In this document: positions 11,890-23,299 of the stretch, piece after piece
Numbering within the stretch: the stretch's first letter is position 1
How the letters are laid out: the number at the start of each line of letters is the position of its first letter
Source of the DNA: Porites lobata
Taxonomy: Eukaryota; Cnidaria; Anthozoa; Scleractinia; Poritidae
DNA length: 64,000 nucleotides
NCBI GenBank assembly: GCA_942486035.1
Contig: CALNXK010000134.1
Location: forward strand, 913,501-977,500
Direction of reading: 5' to 3'
The notes under the pieces: generated by a model
The model's input: the letters and a program-made list of their open reading frames with translations, nothing else
What the model was told of the DNA's origin: nothing
Databases searched by the model: none
Position numbers and translations under genes: made by a program

Positions 11890-12200
11890 TCGGACCTGTA
11901 GTGTATTGTGGGAAGGTTACAACCTATAAAACTTTGGAGACTACGTGTAATGCTCGTGCGTGGCCCCAACTATATTGGAAGAGCTGTGCAAACGGATCCA
12001 ACATCGTGCTCTACGCTTTGGCGATTACTGAACAAAAGAAATGTTGCGAGCTGTTGGCCCATAAGTGACCGGTTTCAAGCTTTGCGAAACAACTCCCAAC
12101 AACACGCAACAACATGCAACAGGGTGTGCAAACGGACGCAACAGGTAACATCCAACAATGTTGCGTCCGTTTGCACTAGGCTTTATTCCTACTGCAAAAC
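11890..12200. repeat. Interspersed repeat with AACAACTCCCAACAAC motif
   Basis: The stretch has CGTGGCCCCAACTATATTGG, GTGCAAACGGATCCAACA, CAACAACATGCAACA and TGCGTCCGTTTGCAC, with internal inverted words (TGCAAACGGACGCAAC against GTTGCGTCCGTTTGCA). It resembles a widespread non-autonomous DNA-element family of marine invertebrates. The plus ORF at 11908-12204 is compositional. Confidence 0.5.
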
Positions 12201-12905
12201 TTAAGAATGGACGTGATTCTCCCAGGAAAGCGTGCGAAGCAAATTTAAGGATCCTTGAGCCTCTGGCCATTAATAACCGTGATGACTGATCTATTTTTTA
12301 CAACTATATTTAGTATATAAAATACCTTTATTTGTTTTTCTGCTATCTCGTGCTTTTTTAAGTAGAAACGCTTACTACATCACTTCCGTCCACTGTAGTA
12401 CTTCATTTTTGTGATCTTCCTAATAAACCTGATGAAGACTGGTATTTGCCGGTCAAAATGCTGTAACCAGCGTCTATTGACGTTGTTTGATCATTCCTTG
12501 CTGTTGTCTTTCTTCTTCTTTTATTGGTATTAGGCTAAAAAGTTTTCAAAACCCACAATTTCAATCTGTTTAATCTTCTTCAAGTTTGTCTGTCTGCGCC
12601 CATGTTTTGTATTTGCTGTGTTATTAATACCTTCTTATAGTGTTTCGAGGAATCCTTTAACCAACTAATTGGTCTGATTATCACAAACCAATAAAAGAAG
12701 ATAAAAAAAACTTCAAAAGATATGGTTAGTATAACTTCAACACTTTTAATGCCTAATGTTATCAGCTTAAAGAGTTTATTACATTTTTAAATGTTACATG
12801 TAGTAATAAACTTCCTTTACGTCTTTATTACATTTATGGCAAAATGTTATTACATTTAAGACTTTATTACATTTGGTGTCGTTTATAACATTTAAGCCTT
12901 CTATC

Positions 12906-15900
12906 CCATGATGACTGTCTTTTAAAGTTTTTTGTAAATAGAAAGGGCAGATTACGTTTCTTTAATACTTACTGCATTGATTGCTGGTACTATTGCAACT
13001 CTGACTCCAGACCACCTTATCATGCACCTAACATGAATGAATGAGATATTGTTAATGAAAGGCATATTGGTAATTAAAATAAAGAAAGAGCAAGCCGTAC
13101 CATCCCGGACTAGTGGGCACTTTTTTCATCGTGGATCATTGCCGACAATATCACAGTAAATCCTGGAAACTGAGAAGCAAGCTCGAAAGTCTTTTGGAGT
13201 TGTTGGGAATACAAAAGCTAGAACAAAAAATGTATTGATATAATTGTCTTCGTTTTTCTTGCTTTAGTCTGCTTTTGTTGTAATAAAGCACCTTCTTTTA
13301 TGTACTGTATGAAACAATACAGTTTCGGTAATTTCTGAAGCACATTTATATAGTTTGCCAAGAGAGTTTTCCCTTCTAGAACTTTAGAATTAGTACATAT
13401 CAAGACCGTGAACATTCATTGTTGACCTAATTAGAGGAATGATTTAAATTAAAATTACGACAAAACTTAGTATTTATTGGGATGAAGATCGAAAAGATTA
13501 AAAAAGAACATAAGATACTGACAGTACTTTATCGTTAAGACGAGTTCCACACCACCAGGATCTACCTTCCAAAAACCTGGGTAGAACGCTGAAACTGTTA
13601 TTGTAACGATATTGTTTTATAAGTAATTATCAAATTGCTTTCTTTCTTTAGTTTATTAACGAACAAAATAGTTCACAGGCATTAAAAAAATATAAATCCT
13701 TTTCTGATCGTCGAAATTCCAGAAAATTCAACTGTTATTTTGTTTGTCTTCCTATTGATATAGTTTATTGCTAAGGAAAATGTAGTGCCAATTTTGGCAG
13801 CGATGACGAACAACGTTCTGTTAACTGAGGGAAGCATCCTTGATGCTTCCTACAGGATAGACGTACATAAAAACATTCAGATTACCTTTTCCTTTTCTTC
13901 CCTTGTAAATTTAATAATAGCATTAGGTACTAGCTGCTGCTGCTACTTGATTCGTGATGTCTTTGCTGCCGTTACCGTCAAGTACAGTGATAATAATAAC
14001 ATAAATAATACAAAAATATCGATTTATTGAAATCAACTTCAGTTAAAACTTAATAAGAAAAGTGAGGTTGCTCCACTGTTTCAATTTAAAAGAAGTCTGA
14101 ATGGAAGACAAGAAGAGCATCAAAACTTAAACAGCTAATTAAGAAAGGGAAACTCTAAAGAAAAGAAAAATTTCGCGAGGAAAAATATTGATAAATTCGT
14201 TTTTGTATTTTAGATCAACCTTTGAGTATCAGCGACTGCGATGCCAAAAATAGAGCTGAAAAAATGTTATAATCACTGTTTTGGGAACACAGAATAGTAT
14301 TAAGCAGTGATACTAATAAGATATGTCTTTTTTGATGTCATGATATTGTTGTTTCTTTTTCGACTTGATTGAAGCGTAGAAAAGCAAACGATCGACAATT
14401 GTCTGCGACGACATTATCTAGAAAACTTAGACCCTGCTTTGTCAGTTTTCTAATAACATCTAATTTTCAAGCTGAGGTTGAAACATGGCGGAATGAATTT
14501 TAACATCCAAAACTGAATACCTACCAGCCAAATAAAAATAGCGAAGGTCGCGACATTCCACATTTTTAAACCCATGATGACATTTCTTCGCCTATTTAAC
14601 CAACTCCTAAGCGGAAAAAACAGTCATGATATGAGGTGTACACGAAAGTCAAGGCTATAATTTGCCTGGTAAATATTACTGAGATGTTTGGATTAGTCGC
14701 CTTATAATGAACTGGCAGGTGATATTATTTTCCTTCTGAAGAGCTCATGGCTGGGTCAAACACAAAGGTCCAGTGGTTTAAATTTTAACGATTAACGTCA
14801 CTATTATTGTTTCGTCACAAAATGTGATTTCATTTTGATCTAGAAAGTTAACTGATGAAGAAAATTTAACGGTTGCATTGAAGTGTGGACATATATTTCT
14901 ACATGTAACCGCAGGTTATCAGCGAGATGTATAAAAAGAAGCGAGGCCGTTCCTGCAAAAGTACGTACGCGATAAGGGTCAAGTTTAGATTGAAATAAGG
15001 GAAAGAATATTGCAACAAATATTTCGAAGTCTCCGATCAGCAAAAATCAAGCATTCTTCTCTCTGTTTTTGAGTTATGGACCTTTATTACTGTTCATAGC
15101 TAAATGAATCCTCCGAAACAGTGCACGTCTGTGACTGTCTTGTCGAATAGTTACCATCCAAAACCTTCTCAAGCGATCATAACTTTGATTAATAAGGGCC
15201 TATAATGGAGCCTCACAAAGACCGCCCGCTGTGTCTCATATCCCGCTTTTTCAATTCAAGAGAAAGAGTTAGAATAACGCGAAAATATGTAGAATATGCA
15301 CAAAAGTGAGTGCAAAATTCTAAGAGAACACGTTTCCCTTTTTCAAAGTACTATATTGCAGAACCTGCTGTAATTGCCAATATCATGTGCATACTGTGTA
15401 TTACTGTTATCAATTTTAGGATTGCCAAAATAAACACTGTAAAACTTAATTTAAACTTACCAATATTCAGTGGTTGACTAAGGAAAGTAAAATAAATTTT
15501 AAATTATTACAGACAGCATCCTAGGAAATAATAGGGTACAATGAATGAATAATACGCACTTCATTTCGCTTTATAACTTGTCGCACAATCACTATAATGG
15601 TCTTAGCCTGCTTATGATAACCGTAGGAATCTACTTCCTAATTTAAGTCGATAAACAAGCACATCAACAGAATTTTTCTAATCTCCAGGTTAAATTTTTT
15701 TCCCTTTTCAGTGCTCCGTTAAAGTCTTCTGGTGACGTCCGAAAACAGACAGGTATGTATACTACTTAGTTCGTTTCACATTGTGCGAAGTGTTGCACCT
15801 GCGCAATCACGCATTAATCATATAGGATAATTTAGATACGCAAACAAATAATCCGCCGGTAATCCATTCCCTACGGCCTACGACCCAGTAAAAAAATCTA

Positions 15901-16550
15901 ATCAGCTTGCAAGGAATCTAACCTAATAACAATGAGAAATGTTCAGTGTTTGCCGTAAAAGCCTTTCCGAAGATGATTTGCGGTAATTTTACAAACTGCA
16001 AATTAAACGAGAAAACACCCGCTGTGGTTAAAAAATATGGCTGTAAGATAATTTATAGTGGCGCTTTTTTATTTTGATTAACTTGTCCTCATTCACTATC
16101 TCTGCCGTTCACGATGAAAACAAGAATTTATACGGCAAATATGAAAATCTTATCGGTAATTGGTAAAAGCAGTATTACGATATAACTGTGAAAGTCAATA
16201 TTCATTTAATAGCTTTTTGAAACAAGGAAAAAAACCGATTAAGAAGTAAATGTTGCACAACATCTTTACAAATTTGTGCAAAAGAGTTACAATTTTTTCT
16301 GTTGTAGCATTTGAGTTCGTGAGGACACCCCTTAAGAATTTATAATAGCTACGTTCCTTGTGTACTGTGATGACGAAAGGGTTCCACACATAGGAGAGAG
16401 CAAAAGAATTTGCTTCGCTAAGTTTCTTAGGCTTTAGTTCTTGTCCTTGCATCTGCATAATATTCGAGGATTACCGTGGCAAGAGGTGGGGACTAGCCTG
16501 TCTGAATATGGGACCAAAAGTACCTATGCAAAGTACCTGTAGTGAGGTGT
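12906..16550. other. AT-rich stretch without recognised gene
   Basis: No domain-like ORF and no clear repeat ends are seen in these 3.6 kb. The only feature of note is a possible 41-bp microexon at 15712-15752, listed separately. Confidence 0.5.
15712..15752 (+). CDS. Possible 41-nt microexon
   Basis: A long pyrimidine tract ending TTTTCAG directly precedes 41 nt that end in ACAG/GTATGT, a strong donor. Entered in phase 2 it is open (APLKSSGDVRKQT) and leaves in phase 1, which matches the phase 1 used by the FN3 exons on the same strand downstream. It is far from any other exon and may be chance; the protein is not recognised. Confidence 0.25.
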
Positions 16551-16656
16551 AGAGCTACCAGAAAATATTCTGTTGTCTGTCTTTATTATAAGTTTCATGG
16601 GACTAGAGTACTTATTATGAGGAGTCCGGGGCTACGTTTTTTCATTCTCTTGGCAC

Positions 16657-17130
16657 TTGTTTCTGGAGGCCACCTATGTTTTCGTCGCTAACCAGAGTCA
16701 AGTTACCCCTGCCCCTGTTGCCGTTTCGTCTGATCTTAGCGCGATCCTGGACGCTCGGAAGAACTCGATCCTCGCCGCTCTTAATTCGCAGATTAAAGAT
16801 CTTCGGACCAGCTTGCTGAAAGCGCAATCTGATCTCGCCTCTCTAATAGCATCTGAAGTGCAGGACAGTTACGTCTGCAAGAAAAGAGGTAACGAGCAGC
16901 AATGTAGGTTATCAAGAGGTCCAACTCAGCCGTTTAGTAAGACCTTGGAGAGTCGCAACATCGCCAAAGCTAAGGAGGAACTTGCTCAAGGTATTTCTTT
17001 ACTTGTTGATAGCCAAAAGATCATTAAGCTGGCGGATTAATCGTAATTCGGTTGGGCAACAGTGCAAGAGTTACTGTACCTTGGTGACGATTTGGCCGAT
17101 AACGTGCTGCTTCCAGGATTAAAGCGTTGA
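16657..17130 (+). pseudogene. DIRS-like ORF1 (gag-like) fragment
   Basis: An ORF of 127 codons is rich in Ser, Ala, Leu and Lys and predicts helix/coiled coil (DLSAILDARKNSILAALNSQ, LRTSLLKAQSDLASLIASE). It is followed in a shifted frame near 17050-17130 by GWATVQELLYLGDDLADN, the acidic end seen in gag-like proteins of coral DIRS elements. The role is inferred from its position upstream of the RT piece; sequence similarity alone is weak. Confidence 0.5.
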
Positions 17131-17640
17131 AAGACAAGAAACTTAAAACTAACCCTAATGTTTCTATCCAATCGTCTGCTCTCCAGTCTAGTGCTACAAG
17201 CCGGGCTGATGATTTTTGCAGCATCTTTCCTTCCGTCTCCCTATTTTTTCGTCCCTAAAGTCGACTCGCTGCAGGTGCTTTATTCAGGTCCATCGAGTTG
17301 TGTTTTTGATGCGGAAGAAAGGGACATTGGGCCAGCTCTTGCTCCCTCACAGATAAACCGTCGGGATCTAAATCCACAATCTTGGACAAAACTGTCGAGA
17401 AAATTGTATACTTGGACAGCATTTTTCTAAACTAAACATCGTAGCTGTACCGGTTCTTCTCTCTCCCCCTTCCCCTGAAAGCAATGTTGTTGTGTATTCA
17501 AAAGAAAGCCTGATCCCTGGGCGTTTGTACAGCAACATTGAATTGGGGGAAGGGGTTTTATTTCCGCAAAGGCGTCGTTTTGGAAATAGTTTTGTTGCCT
17601 AGGAAAGTGGACATGATGGGTAAAACTTTCTCAAGTAGTT

Positions 17641-17952
17641 TTGTCCGGGATTGTAGATAACTTTGAACACCAGGACTTTGAACAGGATGTAGTAAACGAG
17701 TACGGTTTAATTCAAGGGAAGCTTCGTGCATGCATCTCATTTTGGGAGGATACTGTCGAGGCGTCCGATTTCGTTCTTGATATAATTGAGCATGGGTACA
17801 AAATTCTCTTTTATCAAACACCTCTACGTTACTCTATCAAAAATGAATCTTCTGCTTTACCTAGGAGCCTGATTTCCGAGTTGTTGTTTCGTGGCTGTAT
17901 TGAATCAGCGCCTGATTTGACCCTTATTTTTGCAATCAATACACGTTGCTGA
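17641..17952 (+). pseudogene. DIRS-like reverse transcriptase, N-terminal fragment
   Basis: About 100 codons with LRACISFWEDTVEASDFVLD, then IEHGYKILFYQTPLRYSIKN, then a segment corresponding to the ELL-G-I-E element. This is the entry segment of DIRS/Ngaro-type reverse transcriptases (FW...AS..VL..I..GY.I.F..TP.....N.SA). The frame stops at 17952, long before the catalytic YxDD, so only the N-terminal part remains. Confidence 0.7.
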
Positions 17953-18383
17953 AAGTTCAATAAACAGGGACTTGAACTTTAGAATGTTTGATTTAAGAAT
18001 TCAATTTTGGCTGTTCATAACTTTTTTGCTAGAGATTTTCGAACTTTTGTATTTTCTTTTGTAGTTTCCTTAAAATGTTTGCTTTCTTTGTAGTCTTGGG
18101 GCTGTGCGGCCTCAAGTGAGCACGCGATAGGGTTTTTGAATAAATTGTCGGAAAAATATTCTCTTGTCTGTCAAGGGACTTCTCTTGTCTGTCAAGGTAA
18201 AGTTTTTAAGGAGTGGTGCTAGGTTTTTTTTCATTCTCTTTGCGCTCGTTTCTTGAGGCTATCTACGATCATGTTTTACTAGATTTTTTGTTCTTGCTTA
18301 TAGGTGATATATATTACTAATTTGTTGCTTCAGAGTTTATTCTTGTTTTTTTACTATAACGACTAGGGACCGTTAGTCCCCGT

Positions 18384-18894
18384 ATGAAGATGTGTACAAG
18401 TCCGACATGTGGACTAAGTGTTTTCCTCTATTCCTGTACATCTCCAGCCACTGGCCAGCATGGTACAGGAAACTGTCAGTCGTGTCCAAAGCTGATGGGA
18501 CTGTACGTGCTTACCTTGGAGGTTTCAAGAGATGGAGAAAATGGGCCTCATCCAATCATTTTTGCCACCTGCCAGTCAACCTTTTACAGTTCGCGCTTTA
18601 CCTGCAGTATCGTCTTAATGAAGTCAACAGTCTCTTTCCCCGCTAATCAATGACTTGTTCAGCATTGACTGGGCGCAGAATTTGACCGGCTTACCGAAGA
18701 TTTCTGACCACCCTCTGGTTTCCTCTATGATTAATGCGGCCCAAAGACTTTTGAGGAGGCCGCGAGTAAAAAAAGATCCTATTACCCGGGAGATGCTGAG
18801 AGCTCTTGTGGAATCCAAAATAAAAGATAAATCACCTGAGAACAGTTGCCTTGTGTCTTATTGGCTTTCGCGGATTTTTTTCGTCTTAGCTTAA
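18384..18894 (+). pseudogene. DIRS-like tyrosine recombinase, N-terminal fragment
   Basis: Two adjacent frames encode the SAM-like core-binding half of a tyrosine recombinase: SKADGTVRAYLGGFKRWRKW (18465-18540), FALYLQYRLNEVNSLFP, then in the next frame SIDWAQNL, and MINAAQRLLRRPRVKKDPIT with EMLRALVESK (18725-18815). A frameshift lies near 18650 and the sequence ends before the catalytic domain. The matching C-terminal half of a related copy lies at 31735-32130. Confidence 0.7.
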
Positions 18895-18900
18895 CTAATG

Positions 18901-19433
18901 TTAAGACTGATTTTCTGAAAAATTCGAATTTCGGCCTGACACGGTACCTCATCGATTTGGCTGATTTTCGGCATGTAGTCTTAGAATGGTGTCCTAAATA
19001 CTGAAAGCATATTCTAAGGTTCGAATTCTCTTTGGTTTCAAAGATACAGGAATGACAGTTTTGACGAGGCCTCGAGGGGCCGCCATGTTGGTGAACTGAA
19101 GGAGATTTACAGTAATTACTCTAGCCTTATCATTAAAATAAGTTAATCGTGACTCCTACAGTTGCGAAGAACTATCCATCCTCCTTTCATTTACCTACTC
19201 TTATCTGAAAATGGTTAAGCCTGAGCTACGAACGGCTATAACTTCTCACAGCACTTTTTCTTCGGTACTTAAAAGGTACACAAATTTGGTAGAAATTGGA
19301 AGGTCAATATCACCCATACCACATCGATTTAGACTAAGCCATTTTAAGGAAACATAGTTTGTTTATAGATAAGTTAGATTGTTGAATAAAATAATTGGGC
19401 AAATGCAACGGAGCAGAAATATAATTGCATGAA
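18901..19433. other. Non-coding, probably repeat-derived
   Basis: No ORF of interest. The sequence change right after the recombinase fragment suggests another insertion boundary, but no inverted or direct repeat ends were found. Confidence 0.4.
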
Positions 19434-19754
19434 TAGACCTGTTCAGCTAACTTAATGTTGTACCCAATTCAAATCTCCCGGGGTCAAGATTCTTTGTGCA
19501 CTGCATTTGCATTATAATGTTGCATTCACATTTAAATGATATGGAAATTCCTGAAACAAAACGTCTTATCCCCAGAGGGTTTGAATTGGGTACAACATAA
19601 GGGCCTGTTTACATGGAGTGGGGGACCCCGGTCTAGTGGGGTTGGTTTCTTTTGTTTTCACGCTCTGGAGGACACAAAACAAAAGAAACTTACCCCACTA
19701 GACCGGGGTCCCCCACTCCATGTAAACAGGGTCTTAGTTAGCCGAATAGGTCTA
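19434..19754. mobile_element. Outer MITE interrupted by a second MITE
   Basis: TAGACCTGTTCAGCTAACTT...TTGTACCCAATTCAAATC at the left matches in inverse orientation GGTTTGAATTGGGTACAACA (19580-19598) and then, after a 133-bp interruption, TTAGTTAGCCGAATAGGTCTA. Removing 19601-19733 restores a continuous inverted arm, which proves nesting. Confidence 0.75.
19601..19733. mobile_element. Inner palindromic MITE nested in another MITE
   Basis: The arms GGGCCTGTTTACATGGAGTG...CCCCGGTCTAGTGGGG and the reverse complement are almost perfect over about 50 bp, with a short loop near GCTCTGGAGGACAC. It sits at an AT-rich TAA/TTA site within the right arm of the outer MITE, so it moved later. The half copy at 385-462 seems related. 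Confidence 0.8.
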
Positions 19755-22700
19755 GGCGCAATGGTTCAGCCACTTGGCCGCTAAAACTTCCAAACAAAAT
19801 TCGGTGAATATTTGAAAAGAAAATTCTTTAAAAATTGATCGTGCCTCTTAAAGCCTATCTATCCCTTAAAAAACCCTCCATTGTAATGTAAAAAGATGAT
19901 CTTTTGATTCTGATCTTGCGAAGAGCTTGAAATATGCGCTAAAATGAAAATTATAAATTTTGTTACACACGGTACTACCTGAAGTTCGCTCTTCGATTTG
20001 CCAGACCAATAGGGAGCCGCTCGTGTACTGCATAGTTACAATTTTCTCTGTAATATTTCGCTGTATACAGCTACAAATTACATATTTTCTCAGGCAAAGA
20101 TAACCCAAACGTTGTCAATTTTTATCAAAAAACAAATCGTGCACTGCAGCTTTATGCAAATTTATATGGTATTTGATAATTACACGTGTAAACAGGAACT
20201 TACCTTTGCTAATGTACACTGTTTGGCAGATCTTTCCAGCGCAAGATAAAAAAGTAGTGCATGAAATTAAATTAAAGAACTCATCAAGTCAAATTACCTG
20301 ATCGTACCGTCATTACTGAATAAATGACATGGAATGATCGGTGGGAGACGAAGCTATTTTTAGGAGGACGAACTGCACGCTGGAACGGAACTGAAATGAA
20401 CAACCTTAATCAAGGTCAGTCACCCGACTTTGAACAGGAACTTGTTTTTATTTTCTTTCTCATTCTTGCATGTATTCTGCAGTGCGCCCAGTATTTTTTC
20501 GTAACTTTTAATTTTCTAGCAAACTGGAACTGTTAAGAACTACCACCCACCCCCTCCCCCTCTTTGAGTGAACTTTCATGACAAAGTGAAATTTGAAATG
20601 ACATTTTATTTTAGTATTTTTAAAAGCTCCTTCTTTTTTTCCGATAGCCGGGAATGTTTTGAACGTAAAGTCTCAAGTGTCGGTGTTTTTCACGACTCTG
20701 CTTGTGGACTGACCTCACCACCAGTATTACATCACAGACATAAAATCTGATCCGAGAGGGTCATACAGTAACTGATGGGTCTCTGAAAAGCGAAATGCAG
20801 TCACTTTGGGGCGATAGGCTATATGGATGATGAAATCGTTGGTTATAACTCCATGACCGTATCCCAAAAGTCGAGCCGGGGCGAGCGAACACAATTTTGG
20901 GGACATATTAAATTCTGCAAGCAGAATACTGCAATGCTGATCGTACTCCGTGAAAATTAACTCTGCAAGCCACTGGCCTCCGTAAGCATTTGCAACTATT
21001 TTGATTTGTAGAAGACTGTTTAACAGTTTCCATTACTTTAATGTCTCGTAAACAACACGAGGTACATGTTCTGATCTCTCCCCCCCCCCCCCCCCATCCA
21101 TAACAAAAAATTTTCAGACCAACACTGAATTGCATGAAGGCATGTACAAAAATATGACCATCTCGAGGCAAGGTTCATCATTGTAACTTACCACATAAAA
21201 GCCTTTTCGTTGTTTGCCATCGACTGATTCTGTTCTGAATACTAATGTCCCATAAACAACGCCACGTTTAGAAAGAGCCCGCCCTTTTGAATCCAAGAAA
21301 ACCCAAGTGGCAATTTCACCAACATAAGCATACATAAGCCGTAAGAAAAGGACCGCGTCAAATAGTTCATAAAATCACAAACGTCTCATGACACCTTTAA
21401 TTCACTCTTTCTTCGATAAACTAATTTTTAATTTTTTAAGCATAAATTACATCAGCACGCGCGATTATGAGCATTGTAGCTTATGAAAAGAAAATTTAAC
21501 CAAGGCATGAAAGCGTCTAAGTCGGGGACTAGGGGGAATTAGGAACATCGTGCGTACCGCTGGAAAAATATTGGCTAGTTCTTTGAGTAGACTCAACTGT
21601 TTTTGTTCAGTAAGGAGCTGTTGGATGAGGGGGAAAGCTACATAAAGTAGATCGCATCAGAATACGGCACAGGACTAGGCTGTCAAAACCGATAAGCATG
21701 CAAGACCAATTATTATGTAAAACAGAGAAAAAATTCCTTGAGGGAAAAATTATGGGTAGGGAAAAGACCCGAACGTGGAAAGTTAGGATCGTACCTTCTT
21801 TTCAGGTAGTCGATCATTTACGTTAACTTCCGCTATCCGACGGGCATATCGGAAAGACTGAAAACCCTCAATGGATGAGAGTATAACACATTCAAGAAGA
21901 AACAAATTTGTGATTTTTAACAACTCAATAAAATAACTAAAAATGTGTACTACTCGGTTATACAAGATTTTTGTTTTCACTTTCAGATTTTTGCAATGGG
22001 GCATTAGCCCCCGTACTCACTGGACACTATTTCATAATCATCGTGTTAAAGTCAGTGAAATACTCCATTTGCATGGTATACATTTTGAAGAACATTTGAA
22101 AACAATTTGGATTCCTACCCTTATACCTTTGTTAAAAATTAAAGTTGGGAAGTTTGTTGTTTTCTAAAAGTAGTTTGAAAAGCCGAACGACATTTTTACA
22201 CGGAGTGGGGAAGGCAAAGCTTCACTTTTCTCTTCTAAGGTAGAAGGTGTCAGCAAAACGTGAGAGTCGTCCTCGAGGGTAAAGTGTCTAACCTAATTTT
22301 GTCACCGATTGCAAGTGCCATTTCATCCACACATAACCTCACCTAGTTAACGGAATTAGGAAATGTAGTGGGGAAACGTTACTAGAGACGGAACTGAGTA
22401 AGAAGTTAGGGTAAGTTTTGAAAATTGTGCGCACACCCACACACCTGGAAAATCCTGGCTACGCTCCTGATAGAGACTTTTGCTGGAGAGAAATTGACAC
22501 GTGCTCGCTAATATAGTGACGACCAGAAAGGACAAGCCATAGGATAGTTCCAGAAAGGCACCCATTAAAATAGATCATGAAGTTGTCACGGCGGTGGATG
22601 AACTTGAAGGTTTCTGATGAAGTGCAATTTTTCAAGGGAGCCCTTACAAGATTATGTACGATGCGCACAGCTTGTTTGATCTGGAAAATTTAGAGAAGCT

Positions 22701-23279
22701 CGAGGCAAATCGCTAGACAACACATGCTATAGCTGAAATAAAAATCTTTTGCGCTTTTGAACTCTGTCCCTAAGGGTAAAGGAGAAAGTTTCCCTTGCAT
22801 TAGCCAAGTTGATTATGAATGTTTCCTTATGTTGGACGTCTTACTAACAAGCACATTACCGCTACTTGTCCTCAGAGGCGTTTTTGAGTTGACGAGCAGG
22901 GAAAATTAGGTTTTGACGGTTTGAAATTCAGGATGCCAGAGTGAAGACGCCTTTAGTATGATGACGTCATCGTCCTACAGTAAAAAGCGTTCGTTTTTTA
23001 CCACTGATATTGCGTCAATCGGTACACTTATGTTGTCGAAAGGTCCGTGAGCATGGTAAATGATTTTACGTTAACTGCAGACACATCTTCAATCACTCCT
23101 TATTGTTCGCGATATCGGATAAACACTCTGGTCGCTAACTGAATTTTCTTTGCTGTTTACTTTATTTTGAATTAGGGCTGTCTTGAGTTGTCCATGCATT
23201 GACTAGCGATTTTAAGCTTTTTCATGAGGCATTTGCGCACAATTTTAAAGCCCTACGGTGGAGTGACTGTGGTTTTTGT
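19755..23279. other. Mostly unrecognised sequence
   Basis: No domain-bearing gene is seen in 3.5 kb. A C-homopolymer lies near 21081-21096. A weak minus-strand exon candidate at 21185-21335 is listed separately. Confidence 0.45.
21185..21335 (-). CDS. Orphan exon candidate, unknown protein
   Basis: A minus-strand ORF from Met at 21335 reads MYAYVGEIATWVFLDSKGRA and continues to KQRKGFYV, where a consensus donor (GTG/GTAAGT) follows. Residue composition looks like folded protein rather than random translation. No acceptor is found upstream because the frame is closed by TGA shortly before the Met, so it would be a first exon or a remnant. Not recognised. Confidence 0.25.
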
Positions 23280-23299
23280 AGTCCTGGGCTCATCCCTCA

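Larger units (their letters stand above)
11117..12905. repeat. Inverted-repeat pair enclosing smaller MITEs
   Basis: GAAGGCCTAAATGTAATAAAG near 11117 recurs in inverse orientation, diverged, near 12870-12905. A second pair is formed by 11681-11740 (TAACATTTGGTCTTAAACG...) and 12751-12800 (GCCTAATGTTATCAGCTTAA...). Together they look like the eroded termini of a 1.8-kb non-autonomous DNA element into which the palindrome at 11508-11666 and the repeat near 11890-12200 were inserted. No transposase is seen and target duplications could not be assigned. Confidence 0.4.
16550..18900 (+). mobile_element. DIRS-like (tyrosine recombinase) retroelement remnant
   Basis: Three coding pieces occur in the order expected for DIRS-like elements, ORF1 (gag-like), reverse transcriptase, then tyrosine recombinase, all on plus and all truncated. 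A diverged direct repeat (about 16558-16690 and 18148-18290, both with GAAAA-TATTCT-TTGTCTGTC and TTTTTTCATTCTCTT) separates the RT piece from the recombinase piece, consistent with split direct repeats or two tandem fragments. Internal segments are deleted; the element is dead. Confidence 0.7.
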
